Below are positions 1-9,790 of a stretch of DNA of 64,000 bases, piece by piece. The translations under genes and the position numbers were made by a program. Under the pieces are notes generated by a model. The model saw nothing but the letters and a program-made list of their open reading frames with translations, made no database searches and was not told the DNA's origin. Positions within the stretch are counted from its first letter, which is position 1, and the number at the start of each line of letters is the position of its first letter. This DNA comes from Corynebacterium zhongnanshanii (lineage in GTDB: Bacteria; Actinomycetota; Actinomycetes; Mycobacteriales; Mycobacteriaceae), in assembly GCF_014490575.1 (NCBI RefSeq), contig NZ_CP061033.1, positions 1,240,001 through 1,304,000 on the forward strand, in the 5' to 3' direction.

Positions 1-180
1 CGGCCCACCCTGCAGATACAGCAAGACGGGCAGGTCCTCGCCGCCGGGAGGGATGATTTCGCGGGCGAAAAGCTCGAAGGTGTCTGCGTGGGCAGCGGGA
101 TCAAACGGGTCCCACGGCACCTCAATCACGTGCTCACGGAGGGTGTGGCCGAATCGGCGGCTTTCACGTATCGCAGTCAT
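1..180 (-). CDS. Proline iminopeptidase-like alpha/beta hydrolase, N-terminal part (runs off the window)
   Basis: Reading the minus strand from an ATG at 180 gives 60 in-frame codons to the window edge. The protein starts MTAIRESRRFGHTLREHVIE and reaches LLYLQGGP, the oxyanion-hole HGGPG-like segment of S33 peptidases (proline iminopeptidase, prolyl aminopeptidase). Such enzymes release N-terminal proline from peptides in the cytoplasm. The catalytic Ser, Asp and His would lie outside the window and cannot be checked. A TAGACT hexamer (complement of 187-192) lies 6 nt before the ATG with no Shine-Dalgarno, so the mRNA is probably leaderless. The gene is divergent from the DJ-1 gene. Family assignment rests on one short stretch. 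Confidence 0.72.
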   Translation of the reverse strand, partial: MTAIRESRRFGHTLREHVIEVPWDPFDPAAHADTFELFAREIIPPGGEDLPVLLYLQGGP

Positions 181-232
181 GCGGACAGTCTATTCCCTAC
201 GTCCTACATCAAGGATCGGTAGGCTCGAAGGC

Positions 233-937
233 ATGAGCACAGCACTATTCATCATGTCCGCCGCCCGCGAACTCACCCTGAAGGAGGGCAAGACGCAGCC
301 CACGGGGTTCTGGGCCGAGGAGTTCGTGGTCCCTTATGACCTGTTCGACGCCGCCGGTTTTGACATCACCGTCGCCTCCCCCGAAGGAAAAACCCCGGTG
401 GTGGATGAGGTGTCCCTGGGGCTCGCCGGTGGATTGCCGCCCAAGACGAATGGGTTCCGGAAGCGACTCGACGCCCTGCGGGATGTTCTAGAAAACACCA
501 TTTCTTTGAAGGATGCTGCCGCCACGCACGAGGAATACGACGTGGTGTTCTACCCCGGCGGTCACGCGCCGATGGAGGACCTGGTCACGGATGAGGATTC
601 AGCCACAATCTTGAGCGAACGCCTGGCCAACAATCAGATTCTGGGGTTGGTGTGCCACGCACCTGCGGCCATTTTGGCCACCGTGGATTCGGACGGCCGC
701 ACCCCCTTTGCCGGAAAGAACATCACGGCGCTATCCAATGTGGAGGAAATGCTGAACCCGAACGTTCGGAATACCAAATGGCTGCTGGAGGACCGCCTTG
801 TGGAGGCCGGGCTTAAGTTCCACAAGGCCGCTCTGCCCTACCGTCCCTACACGAAGGTGGACGGGGCGCTGTTCACGGGGCAGAATCCGCAGTCCTCGGC
901 GCAGCTGGCAGACGAGCTTATTCGGGCTGTCTGCTAA
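233..937 (+). CDS. DJ-1/PfpI family protein (type 1 glutamine amidotransferase-like)
   Basis: This 234-residue cytoplasmic protein belongs to the DJ-1/PfpI/Hsp31 superfamily. It shows the N-terminal strand ALFIMSAARE, then FYPGGHAPMEDL, then the nucleophile elbow GLVCHAPAAIL with the candidate catalytic Cys at about residue 141. Family members act as glyoxalase III/deglycase-type chaperones or class I amidotransferase-like hydrolases; which activity applies here cannot be told. The start was taken at ATG 233 rather than further upstream because the family fold begins there and a TAGGCT hexamer (220-225) sits 7 nt before it, the pattern of a leaderless transcript. The gene converges on the helicase gene that ends at 965, and a hairpin lies between them. 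Confidence 0.85.
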   Translation: MSTALFIMSAARELTLKEGKTQPTGFWAEEFVVPYDLFDAAGFDITVASPEGKTPVVDEVSLGLAGGLPPKTNGFRKRLDALRDVLENTISLKDAAATHEEYDVVFYPGGHAPMEDLVTDEDSATILSERLANNQILGLVCHAPAAILATVDSDGRTPFAGKNITALSNVEEMLNPNVRNTKWLLEDRLVEAGLKFHKAALPYRPYTKVDGALFTGQNPQSSAQLADELIRAVC

Positions 938-938
938 G

Positions 939-960
939 GGGGCGATTAAAGAAACGCCCC
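939..960. terminator. Bidirectional hairpin between convergent genes
   Basis: The arms GGGGCG (939-944) and CGCCCC (955-960) flank a 10-nt A-rich loop. The hairpin fills the 27-bp gap between the DJ-1 stop and the UvrD-like helicase stop, so it can serve both transcripts. There is no strong T run. Confidence 0.6.
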
Positions 961-964
961 ACAG

Positions 965-3247
965 TTAGGAAGCCTCAGCCGGCAAGAGTTTCGAGGCCTC
1001 TCCCACAATGCTCACCAACAGAACATCACGGGCGCGCGACGCCGCCACGTACAGCAAGGCGCGCTCGCGCTGCCAAGAGTCTTCACGTTCCGCGGGAGCC
1101 AAGCCCTTCAGCAAATAATGCTGAGGCAATGCGTCCGCACTGACATCTAGGAGAATCACGTGGGTGAACTCCAAGCCCTTGGCGTTATGCATCGTCATCA
1201 CTGCAACAGGACGATCCGTAGTAGCACGGCGGCCGGTGCTCACTGAAATCCCATGTTCGCCCAGCTGAGTGGAGATTTCTTCCTTGCGGTTTTTTCTACG
1301 GACCAAAACGCCGATGGATACGTTACTGCTATCCGCAGTCCATTGCTTGATGTAGCGCGCTAACGTTTCAGCCTCTTGCGCCTTGGTGTCAGAGTTCACG
1401 ATGACGGGGGCCGGCCCTTGGCGCACTGAGTGGTAACCGTGCAGGTTGTCTTCCTGTTCCTCGGAATCAATCCAGTTATCCCCTTCGAGGATGGCGGTAG
1501 CGTATCCAAGGTTCTGCGCGGTCGTTCTATAGTTCACGCGCAGCTTCGTTGTCGCGCGACCACGAGTCTCAATGCCAAAGTTGCGTAGGACCAGGCGCTG
1601 TCCATAGATACGCTGGTGAGAGTCCTCGGCGATAAAGATGTCGTTCGGCCCCTTCTTCGCGACAGCGCGCAGGAAGCGCCAGTGTCCCGCGTGGAAGTCC
1701 TGAGCCTCGTCAACAAGAACGTGATCAAACATCGCGTCCTTTTGGTAACGGTGCTCGACTATGTGCGCGGCTACACTGGCGCACGCGGCATAGGTGAGTT
1801 TCTGGAGCATCGCGCACTTAGCGTGGAAGAGCTCAACGATCGACCACACAATCTTGCGTTCCTGGCGAGACAACGAGGTGCCTCGTCCCGTTCGGCGTAC
1901 CCTCAGATAGCCCTTCTCATCAGTAATGCCATGGGTAAGGATCACAGACGCATATTCCTGAGAAAGGAACGTGTGGTGAGACTTTGTGGGATCTAGGTCC
2001 TGACCCTTAAGGTCAACGGCCTCCCTCCACAAAGCTTTTTGCTCGTTGTCGGACAACGCGGACGGAGTGAAGTCACCGGTGATGCCTAAGACGTCATACA
2101 GTGCTTCACTAAGCTCATCTGTGCGTGCGTTATGAAGAACTGAGTGTGCAAGGGCGTCTATGCCACTGATCCAGAGACCGGGTGCTCCATGCACAGCAGC
2201 TTCTTGGTAATCAAACTTCAGCTCGTTGACTTGTTGTTTGATGGAATTGGCCAACTCGCGGGTGTATGTGGTGAGCAGAATGCGTGCATTCTTATTAGCT
2301 TCTAGCAGGTGCTTGGTGCGGTGCACCACCACAACTGTTTTTCCGGTACCGGCACCACCGGTAATACGGGCTGAGCCGGAATGATTCGCAGTAACTGCGC
2401 GGCGCTGGCTCGGGTGCAGGAAAACACGCCACTCGGCAAAACTTCCGGTTGAAATGATGTCCGCCAGTTCTTCGTTCCCAGGGTCGATGACAAACTCCAT
2501 CCGGGCCGCTGGTGAAGCAAAACCGGCAAGAAGCGCCTCATCGGTGTCAGTCTCCTCCACCCGGGTAAGGGCCAGTTCCTCACGAACCTCAGCGATACTC
2601 AGCCCCGCGAGCAGGCCGATCACGGCATCGTGCTCCCATGGTGCAGAAGACTCGAGGAGAGCCTCCAGCTCTGGGTTGTTATGCGCTTGGTCGATAAAAG
2701 CAAGAGTCTCGGCACTCAGGCCCAGTTCTTCATGAAGCTGCTGTGGGGTAATGCCCTCCTGCTCAAGCGCTTCGCGTGGCGACACCTCTGGCGCTGCGTC
2801 TGACGACTTCGCATCAGATTCCTTCACCGACTGCTCGGCATGGTACCGGGCCACCTTCTCTGCTGCCAAAGCCTTGGCACGCGACTCAATTTCTGCACGA
2901 CTAACCTCTGCGTGCGCGGTGGGAACATCCACCAGCTTAGGCACGCCATTAACCTCATTAATCACCAATGACTTGGAGGTAGCCAGATCATAGGCATCAT
3001 CATGATTGAGGATGTCCACCACGATGAACTGCGTCATGTCTTCATAGTGCAGCTCGAAGAGAACAGCACGATATTTATCCGTCACCCGTGCGGTTCGTAC
3101 ACGCTTATCGGTTGCATTAGCCACACGCTCCACATGCAGTGACGGACTCTCTGGATTGCTCACCAGCTTGTTGTAGAACTCCTGGATCTGGGAGCCTAAT
3201 CCGTAACGGTCTTTCACGGCTTTATAAAAGCCAACAGAAATAGTCAT
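965..3247 (-). CDS. UvrD/Rep-like superfamily 1 helicase with RelE/ParE-like N-terminal domain
   Basis: The protein has 760 residues. Residues 1-95 resemble the RelE/ParE mRNase fold (VRTARVTDKYRAVLFELHYE, then VVDILNHDDAYDLA). Residues 100-290 are a charged helical region. The SF1 motor follows: Walker A GGAGTGKT near 300, LVDEAQDF near 512, the motif V-like MTMHNAKGLEFTHVILLD near 690, and motif VI LLYVAASRARDVLL near the end. It is predicted to be an ATP-driven DNA or RNA translocase acting in the cytoplasm. It is the last gene of the four-gene operon, 21 bp after the DUF1998 helicase, with a clear AAGGAG Shine-Dalgarno before ATG 3247. Similar UvrD proteins with RelE-like heads are known as standalone genes and in defence islands. 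Whether the RelE-like part still cleaves RNA cannot be told from sequence. It could also be an ordinary repair helicase. Confidence 0.88.
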   Translation of the reverse strand: MTISVGFYKAVKDRYGLGSQIQEFYNKLVSNPESPSLHVERVANATDKRVRTARVTDKYRAVLFELHYEDMTQFIVVDILNHDDAYDLATSKSLVINEVNGVPKLVDVPTAHAEVSRAEIESRAKALAAEKVARYHAEQSVKESDAKSSDAAPEVSPREALEQEGITPQQLHEELGLSAETLAFIDQAHNNPELEALLESSAPWEHDAVIGLLAGLSIAEVREELALTRVEETDTDEALLAGFASPAARMEFVIDPGNEELADIISTGSFAEWRVFLHPSQRRAVTANHSGSARITGGAGTGKTVVVVHRTKHLLEANKNARILLTTYTRELANSIKQQVNELKFDYQEAAVHGAPGLWISGIDALAHSVLHNARTDELSEALYDVLGITGDFTPSALSDNEQKALWREAVDLKGQDLDPTKSHHTFLSQEYASVILTHGITDEKGYLRVRRTGRGTSLSRQERKIVWSIVELFHAKCAMLQKLTYAACASVAAHIVEHRYQKDAMFDHVLVDEAQDFHAGHWRFLRAVAKKGPNDIFIAEDSHQRIYGQRLVLRNFGIETRGRATTKLRVNYRTTAQNLGYATAILEGDNWIDSEEQEDNLHGYHSVRQGPAPVIVNSDTKAQEAETLARYIKQWTADSSNVSIGVLVRRKNRKEEISTQLGEHGISVSTGRRATTDRPVAVMTMHNAKGLEFTHVILLDVSADALPQHYLLKGLAPAEREDSWQRERALLYVAASRARDVLLVSIVGEASKLLPAEAS

Positions 3248-3268
3248 TGTGTTTCTCCTTTTCTGCTC

Positions 3269-6200
3269 TTAGTTCTCATTTAGTGCTGAACTCAATTCGT
3301 TGGGGACCGCGTCAAACTCAGCGGCAACGACAAGGTAACCCTTGGCAGCAAGTTCTGAGCGAAGGTCTTCAGCATCTTCAGTGAGTGCAAGCACAACCTT
3401 AGCCTTAGGCCAATGAACTACTGCCGGGATTCCGGCAAGTTCCTCTCCTACGCTATCGGGTGCGGGTACGGGCAACCCGCTGGCCGCAAGGGCACGCAGA
3501 GCCTTGATAACGCCGGGCTCGTCATCGAACTCTTGGGCGGCCTCCTGCCACACACCGGTGAGTTCCGCCGGCTCCTGAACGCCCAAACCACCAGTTCTTG
3601 TGGCCGTGACTGGCTCACTTTCAGGCGTTCGCAGAACTTCAATCGCTTGCTGTTCCGCTGCGGATTCGTGGACGACGACCTCGCTATTATTGCGTCCACT
3701 GAGGTAAACCAGATTGCTCAGGGTGACAAACAGCTTCCACGCGTCCACGTCTTGGCCGACCTTCGAAGCATCGAAGGTAAGGGTGTTCTTCGGTCTTCCG
3801 AACCGCATGGTGACGGCGTCAAGGTAGGTGATCTCTCGCTGTCGACCCACTTGGCGCCCACGCCATGCGGCCACAACAAGCGCCTGTGCTGCTCCATCTC
3901 TCCAGGAAAATGTGGGAGCAAGGAGAACGTGCAGGAGTAGCGTCATGGGATCGCCGTAAATGAAAGCAGCCTTTTCGTCACTGAGATCAGAGCCCTTGGA
4001 CGTTCGGTGAATCGCTTCGCGCACACAAGGGTCCTCCCACACCGGACGTGGCTGTGGCTCATTCGCGACTACTGCCTTGCGGGCATCGATATCACCCCAG
4101 GTGAGTGTCCACGGCAGATAACCCTGACTGAACAGCGCATTGCGCTTGTCAAAGTCATCCTTAACTCGATTGTGGGCCTCACTGACATGGAAGGCTGCAC
4201 CATCAAGGTATAGGGCAATATCGCGTATGTCTGGGTCAGCGGTACTGAACAAGATGTCAGGAACAGTCACGCCGAGGTTTACCTGTTCGCGCATGATCCA
4301 CACGTGCGGAGACCCCGGGAAATTGATGGTCCAATGAGCGTAGTTGCCGTGCATCGCCTCCGATACGATGGCGTTCATAGCCTTAAGGTCTTCGCGCAAC
4401 TGCTCCACAAAACGCAACTCCAGCTTGGACTGCGTGGTGTGCTCCGGTTTGTGTTGGGTGATGTGCCTGTCCCAAGAAATTGCTAGTGGATCTGCATCAA
4501 CAGGCAGATGCATGTCATCGCTCAAAATCTTGGACAATGCCACCACCGCAGCTGCACGCGAGGTCATCGAAATGTGGGAGGACTGCGCAAAAGGCAGCAG
4601 ACAGGAGGGGCAACACCCACGATCTTCATCCGAGCAATGGCACGTGCGCAATCGGCGGTATGCCACTTCCAACAAACCACGCACATTATCCGGATCTGTA
4701 AACTGCGCCAGATATCCGGTTCCACCTGGCACTGTGTCATGAATAAGCAGCATATCTACCGGGATGCCATCGGATTCCACACGTACAGCTTCCACATCCA
4801 AGTGGTCCGGGTTGCCGCCTAGATATTCCTTAAATCCCAGCTTCAATGCCGCGATGAGGGAGGGCACCGTGGTCGCTTCAACCATGGACAACAGTGCCGG
4901 CAGGTGCACCAGCACGCCCTGCGTCCCCAGCGTGCGCCCCAATGCAAAGGTCAGGGAATGCTCCTCGTGGGCATCCCGGTGTTTGCACCACGCGGCGTGG
5001 TCGCGCCAGGAGTTAGAACCGGCCTCTGAGTCTAGATGGCCGCAGTGCTCGCATACCCGAAACAGCGGGGATTCTTTCTCTTGTCCCGCAAGCATCCGCT
5101 TAGCTCCGCCGCCCATGCGGCCAAGGTTAAGCCAGCGCAGTTGGGCGTGCGGCAGGTACTCGATACCGAACCCAGAGCCGGATAGATACCAGGCTGCACC
5201 TCGACCGCCCTCGGGCACGCTAAAACTAAGCTGTGTTTGATAGCGCTGCGAAGCGCGGTCATCCGCAAAGTCGCTAATCGCTGAACGCGCCGCGTCAACC
5301 GTGGCGTACACCTTGGTCATCTCGACCACGTCGATCAATTGATCGCGGTCCGCAAAGCTGTGGCTTCCACAGGCTGGGCATTGGCCTACCATCGGTGCAT
5401 CCACCGCAGCGGCCTCATCCGCGGACAATACCGCCCCCGTGGCCTCAGAATAAGAGCACTCCGGGCACAGACGCCATTGTGTAATAGCCGAGTGGTGTTC
5501 ACCCAGATGGACCGAATCCACTTGTGCCCCCACGCCTTGCACGTAAAAGGTATTTCCCGGTGCTAATTCCGTCAGTGCCGAAGACACTCCGCGGTTATAT
5601 GTCAGCTTTTCCATCTCAAACTGCTGGATGTCTTCATTGAAGGAAGAGACCGCCAGCTCAAATTCCACAGTGTCATCAAGCAACGTGAAGTTTGGAAGCA
5701 GACCGTAGCGCTCCATGGCGCTGATCCAGTATTCCTTGGTGTGTTCATTTTGCTGAGCAGTCACAAACCGCAGTGACACCGCTGTGGCATCACGCTTGTT
5801 GCGCAGCTCATCGTCCTCTGCGCCAGCGTGTTCAGCTTTAAGATCCAACTCGCCCATTCGTTGCTCCAGCACAAACTTGCGCTCACCGAGCAGCCGGTTG
5901 GTGTCTTCCCAGCGCTTCCTGGCATGTTGCACTTCGGCAACCAGACCATAACCTTGGGCATTCTGCCCGTGTGCATCGGAAGTTCCAGCCAGGGCCCAGG
6001 CACGCAATTCCTCAATGACATCATCCGTGGTGTGCTCGGATAGCGTGGCGACAAAGCGGTCTACTGCCTCCTTCAGTCCTTGCAACGCAGTCTCTTCGAG
6101 AACATTCACCAAAGCCCCACCCGAGCTGGAAAACACATCGCGTGCGTTCGTAAGCTCGGCTGTTTCTTCCAGCACCGCGGTACTTTCAAGCACATAGGCC

Positions 6201-9200
6201 AAGAACTGGCGGTGCATGATCTCGCGCGCAGACAGGTAAGCCGCCGGCGCGGTCACGGAACCGCCAATGGTTTCCAGCGGGTGTTCCAGCTTGCCTAACG
6301 CAGTTCCACGTCCGCGTACCAAGGCCACGATCAATGAGTTTCCAGACAAACGCCCGGCGCGGCCCACTCGCTGTACATAGCTCGCCACGGATCGGGGCAT
6401 GGAAGAGAGCATGACAGTTGAAAGGTCACCGATATCAATACCCATCTCCAACGTCGGTGTTGCCACAAGCACGTTGGGCGCATCAGCCGGTTGTTCCGAC
6501 ACGGCCATCTTGAACTGTTTCTCAATCTTGTTGCGCTTATCCCTGTGTACAAGTCCTGTATGTTCCGCCGCTACGACGGTACGTGTATTCACGGAGCGAT
6601 AGAGCCGCTGGTAATAGTTGTCCTCCACCTGAACCTGCGTAAAATGTCCGTCGCATCCTGCGGTAAAGCAAGAAACACCAGTCAACGCCGCGCGTGCACC
6701 CGCATCAACGCCCACGCGCAGATGGCACGCCGGACACTCCAGGAGTTTCGGCTGTGGCTCCTCGCGGACCACGATCATCGACGGCGCAAGCGCGTAGACA
6801 TGACCACCAGTGGCGGTGGGAACAGAACGCACAACCTCTGCGTCTTTAAGCTGCTGGAATAATGCGGTGACTTGATTCGCTGCGTCGAACGCGCTGCCTG
6901 ACGAAGCTCCCAGCGCTTTCTTTGTCCACCGTGCATACCATCCTTTTTGAGAGCCGAGAGACATCGTTGCGCTGTTATCCCGCTTGGCAATTGCGCCTTT
7001 AAGGGCAGTACCCGCCCGTGGAAAATGTGGTGCTTCGCCACGCCCGAAAGCCGGGATTCCACGTGCGCGTGCCTCGCGGCGATTAAGCCTCCACGGGTTG
7101 CAATCGTGACGTAGGTATTCTTGGAACCACGGGTGGTCAATGCCGCCGCGGATACGCATGAATTCCACGATTCCGCGTGCCCACCCCAGCAACTCCTCGT
7201 CGGTGGACAGCGTGTCTGCAGCAGCTTGAGCGGCCTCCAGCAGCACTGAATCTGGAACATCGACCGCGACGCTGAGTGTGCCGGTCGTGACCATAGAGCG
7301 CGGCAAGTCTACGCGATCACCGAACTCTAAAGCTAAGTCAATGCCCAGTCGTTTACGCAACGATTCCAAGGCACAGTCGCGCTGTGTTTTAGTGGCACCA
7401 TCTTCCCACACCGCCCGGTATCGCGAAGACTTCTTAAGCTGCGGTGGTAACAACTCAAATAACGCCCTGGACTGCATCAACGGGTCGGACTCTGCTAGTG
7501 CATGACCAACCATCTGCTCCGCTATGCGGTCCAGCCGCACGCCAATTTCACCACTACTCGTGGTGGCATCATCGTCACTCGAGCTTTCCTGTGACTCCGC
7601 TATCAGCCCACGCACTGCCCGCCACATGCGTGAACGCAAGGCAAATGCGCGGGCGCGGTTTTCCACAAATCCAGCCCGATGAGCGGCGTCTTGAACGGAA
7701 TCAGCAAAAACCAACGTCTTCTTTTCCGCTGAAGACAATGAATCCATTCCAAAGACATTGCTCAGGGCAACGGACAACAATGTGGCCACCGAAGAACCCA
7801 AGTACCTAATGGCATCGCGTTCACCACAGGAGGGGCATTCCTGTTCCTTAGCGCGCTCCTCAATGTCTTCACCGGCATATGTCAGCACTGGCACCACTGG
7901 TGATTCCTCTATGGTCTCTTCATCCAGCGCAGCGTCCTCCAATCTCGACTTCTCCAAATTGAGCCAACGCACTCGTGATCGGTCATCTTCCGTGCGCAAC
8001 ACCTCTTGTGCAACTTCACTGGTGGCATCAATGAGTGGCCGCAGCCGTTCCCTTGCCCCTATGGATAGTTTTCGGATTTCTTGTGGCGCGGTGACATAGG
8101 TATCCCCACCTGGCTGTACTGCAAACATCCATCCCGAGCGGCCACAGTGGCGGCAGTAAATCGCTGGCAACCAGGCATGACTCACTACTCCCGCGCCTTG
8201 TGCTACTGCCGACGCCCCATTAAGACCATTATCATCGGACCAGCGGAACATACTCCCTGCGCCGGCTCCTACTGCCCTATCAATGCGGGAGATCTCGCGT
8301 ACCCACAGGTGTGTTTCCACGCCCGGGATTTTCTTTCCCTCCCACCCGCGCATCGCGCCAAACTGCGCCCGCAGGTGCGCCATTTCGGCAAGTATGATTG
8401 CTAGAAACTCCGCGGCCAACGCGCCATGATTGCGCAGAACGGATGCCGAAAACACCCGTTCCACCAGCGGCTGTACTCGCTCTTGCCCAGGCACTCCGTG
8501 TTCACCGGCCACCAAAGGCACCGGCGTTGCTGCCTCCCGCAAGATATTGTGCACCAATTCATTTCCCGCCATCGCTGCGATGGCCGCCGCCACTCCAAGT
8601 GGCGAGGTGGCACCGAACACGCTAACCGACAGAGCTTCATGCACGGCCACGTCGTAGTCTACGGAGCCCGCAGTAGTAGATTCATTCACCCGATCCACCA
8701 CGTCCTGCATCTGTTCTACTGTGGGTGTGGGTGTTGGCTCCACCTCTTCACCAACCAGTTCGGGGATTGTCTCCACCCACTGATCCACGCTGAGGAGCGT
8801 CTCCCCCACCACCGCATCAGCCGACAGTCGTTCACCGAAGACAGTGAAAGCAAAATCCACCATATCCGTTGACTCGCCGGCAGTACCTCCGAGCGTTGCC
8901 GAGGTTGCCACCGGAGTTACACGCCCCAGCGGACGGGCGGCCTCATTCTCGGACAAGAAACCAGCAGGCTGAAACCTTTTGAGCATCAGTCCCAGGCGGC
9001 GCAGCAACATCGCCACGTCCGTACCTTGCGCTGCATCGTAGGTGTGGAATTCGTCCAGGACCAAGTACTGTAACGAGGTGGCTGATTTCTCCCACATGCT
9101 CCGATCTGCCGGCCGCAGCAGCAGCTGGTCCAGCATCTTGTAGTTAGTGAGCAGAATATCCGGCGGGGTATCGCGCATCACGGAGCGATCCGTGATCAAT

Positions 9201-9763
9201 CCATTTTCTGATATTTTTCTTCGGCCACCTGTGGGCACCTCACCGGTGTACAAACCAGCACTCACTCCGGCCAGTGCCGCTTCCGAAGAAATCAGCTCCG
9301 CCAAGCGGCGTTCTTGGTCGGAGGCCAAAGCGTTCATCGGATACAGAATCAACGCCTTAATCCCGCTGCCTTGAGTTCGTCGGCAGTGATCCAAGATCGG
9401 ATAGAGGAACGACTCTGTCTTACCCGAGCCTGTGCCGGTGACGACCAGCGTTGGCTGTGGCCGGTGGTCTTCACCAGTAGTGACATCCACGGAGCGTAGC
9501 CGCGCAAACGCTTCTGCCTGGTGACGGTAAGGCTTAAAATAGTCGGGCAACCATCCCAGAATCCCTGACCAATCACTCGCAGGCGCATACGGCAGGCGTG
9601 TGCGAACGTACGGCCCATAGAACATTCCACCTTCCGGAGCGAGGAGGAAATCACGCAGTTGCTGAGCAGTGAGGTCCTCCGACAGAGCAAAGGTGGTAGT
9701 CAGGTATTCGGATAGGCCATCCACGATGTAGTCTGCGGCGTGGGTGGGGATCAGGCTTGACAT
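3269..9763 (-). CDS. Very large DEAD/DEAH-box helicase with DUF1998 (DrmA/DrmB-like) and possible C-terminal nuclease domain
   Basis: The protein has 2164 residues, about the size of DISARM DrmA and DrmB together. An SF2 motor begins with VTGTGSGKT near residue 108, DEFH near 236 and SATLGG near 287. A long insert carries zinc-binding pairs (CRHCGRSGW, CPSCGE, CPACH). The second RecA lobe has LEMGIDIGDL and SYVQRVGRAGR near 1115-1140. The C-terminal half holds more CxxC pairs (CPECS, CPACGSH, CEHCGH), the DUF1998 signature HDTVPGGTGYL near 1677, and CHCSDEDRGCCPSCLL. Near 1800-1900, PDILF, then IALYLDGAAFH, then GYLPWTLTW resemble Vsr/DUF559-type endonuclease cores; this is inference. Start ATG 9763 has a weak GGAAG element. 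It is the third gene of the operon, 27 bp after the methyltransferase. It probably translocates on DNA for phage restriction. Confidence 0.86.
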   Translation of the reverse strand: MSSLIPTHAADYIVDGLSEYLTTTFALSEDLTAQQLRDFLLAPEGGMFYGPYVRTRLPYAPASDWSGILGWLPDYFKPYRHQAEAFARLRSVDVTTGEDHRPQPTLVVTGTGSGKTESFLYPILDHCRRTQGSGIKALILYPMNALASDQERRLAELISSEAALAGVSAGLYTGEVPTGGRRKISENGLITDRSVMRDTPPDILLTNYKMLDQLLLRPADRSMWEKSATSLQYLVLDEFHTYDAAQGTDVAMLLRRLGLMLKRFQPAGFLSENEAARPLGRVTPVATSATLGGTAGESTDMVDFAFTVFGERLSADAVVGETLLSVDQWVETIPELVGEEVEPTPTPTVEQMQDVVDRVNESTTAGSVDYDVAVHEALSVSVFGATSPLGVAAAIAAMAGNELVHNILREAATPVPLVAGEHGVPGQERVQPLVERVFSASVLRNHGALAAEFLAIILAEMAHLRAQFGAMRGWEGKKIPGVETHLWVREISRIDRAVGAGAGSMFRWSDDNGLNGASAVAQGAGVVSHAWLPAIYCRHCGRSGWMFAVQPGGDTYVTAPQEIRKLSIGARERLRPLIDATSEVAQEVLRTEDDRSRVRWLNLEKSRLEDAALDEETIEESPVVPVLTYAGEDIEERAKEQECPSCGERDAIRYLGSSVATLLSVALSNVFGMDSLSSAEKKTLVFADSVQDAAHRAGFVENRARAFALRSRMWRAVRGLIAESQESSSDDDATTSSGEIGVRLDRIAEQMVGHALAESDPLMQSRALFELLPPQLKKSSRYRAVWEDGATKTQRDCALESLRKRLGIDLALEFGDRVDLPRSMVTTGTLSVAVDVPDSVLLEAAQAAADTLSTDEELLGWARGIVEFMRIRGGIDHPWFQEYLRHDCNPWRLNRREARARGIPAFGRGEAPHFPRAGTALKGAIAKRDNSATMSLGSQKGWYARWTKKALGASSGSAFDAANQVTALFQQLKDAEVVRSVPTATGGHVYALAPSMIVVREEPQPKLLECPACHLRVGVDAGARAALTGVSCFTAGCDGHFTQVQVEDNYYQRLYRSVNTRTVVAAEHTGLVHRDKRNKIEKQFKMAVSEQPADAPNVLVATPTLEMGIDIGDLSTVMLSSMPRSVASYVQRVGRAGRLSGNSLIVALVRGRGTALGKLEHPLETIGGSVTAPAAYLSAREIMHRQFLAYVLESTAVLEETAELTNARDVFSSSGGALVNVLEETALQGLKEAVDRFVATLSEHTTDDVIEELRAWALAGTSDAHGQNAQGYGLVAEVQHARKRWEDTNRLLGERKFVLEQRMGELDLKAEHAGAEDDELRNKRDATAVSLRFVTAQQNEHTKEYWISAMERYGLLPNFTLLDDTVEFELAVSSFNEDIQQFEMEKLTYNRGVSSALTELAPGNTFYVQGVGAQVDSVHLGEHHSAITQWRLCPECSYSEATGAVLSADEAAAVDAPMVGQCPACGSHSFADRDQLIDVVEMTKVYATVDAARSAISDFADDRASQRYQTQLSFSVPEGGRGAAWYLSGSGFGIEYLPHAQLRWLNLGRMGGGAKRMLAGQEKESPLFRVCEHCGHLDSEAGSNSWRDHAAWCKHRDAHEEHSLTFALGRTLGTQGVLVHLPALLSMVEATTVPSLIAALKLGFKEYLGGNPDHLDVEAVRVESDGIPVDMLLIHDTVPGGTGYLAQFTDPDNVRGLLEVAYRRLRTCHCSDEDRGCCPSCLLPFAQSSHISMTSRAAAVVALSKILSDDMHLPVDADPLAISWDRHITQHKPEHTTQSKLELRFVEQLREDLKAMNAIVSEAMHGNYAHWTINFPGSPHVWIMREQVNLGVTVPDILFSTADPDIRDIALYLDGAAFHVSEAHNRVKDDFDKRNALFSQGYLPWTLTWGDIDARKAVVANEPQPRPVWEDPCVREAIHRTSKGSDLSDEKAAFIYGDPMTLLLHVLLAPTFSWRDGAAQALVVAAWRGRQVGRQREITYLDAVTMRFGRPKNTLTFDASKVGQDVDAWKLFVTLSNLVYLSGRNNSEVVVHESAAEQQAIEVLRTPESEPVTATRTGGLGVQEPAELTGVWQEAAQEFDDEPGVIKALRALAASGLPVPAPDSVGEELAGIPAVVHWPKAKVVLALTEDAEDLRSELAAKGYLVVAAEFDAVPNELSSALNEN

Positions 9764-9790
9764 GTGCGTAACTTCCAGTGGGTTCGTAAT

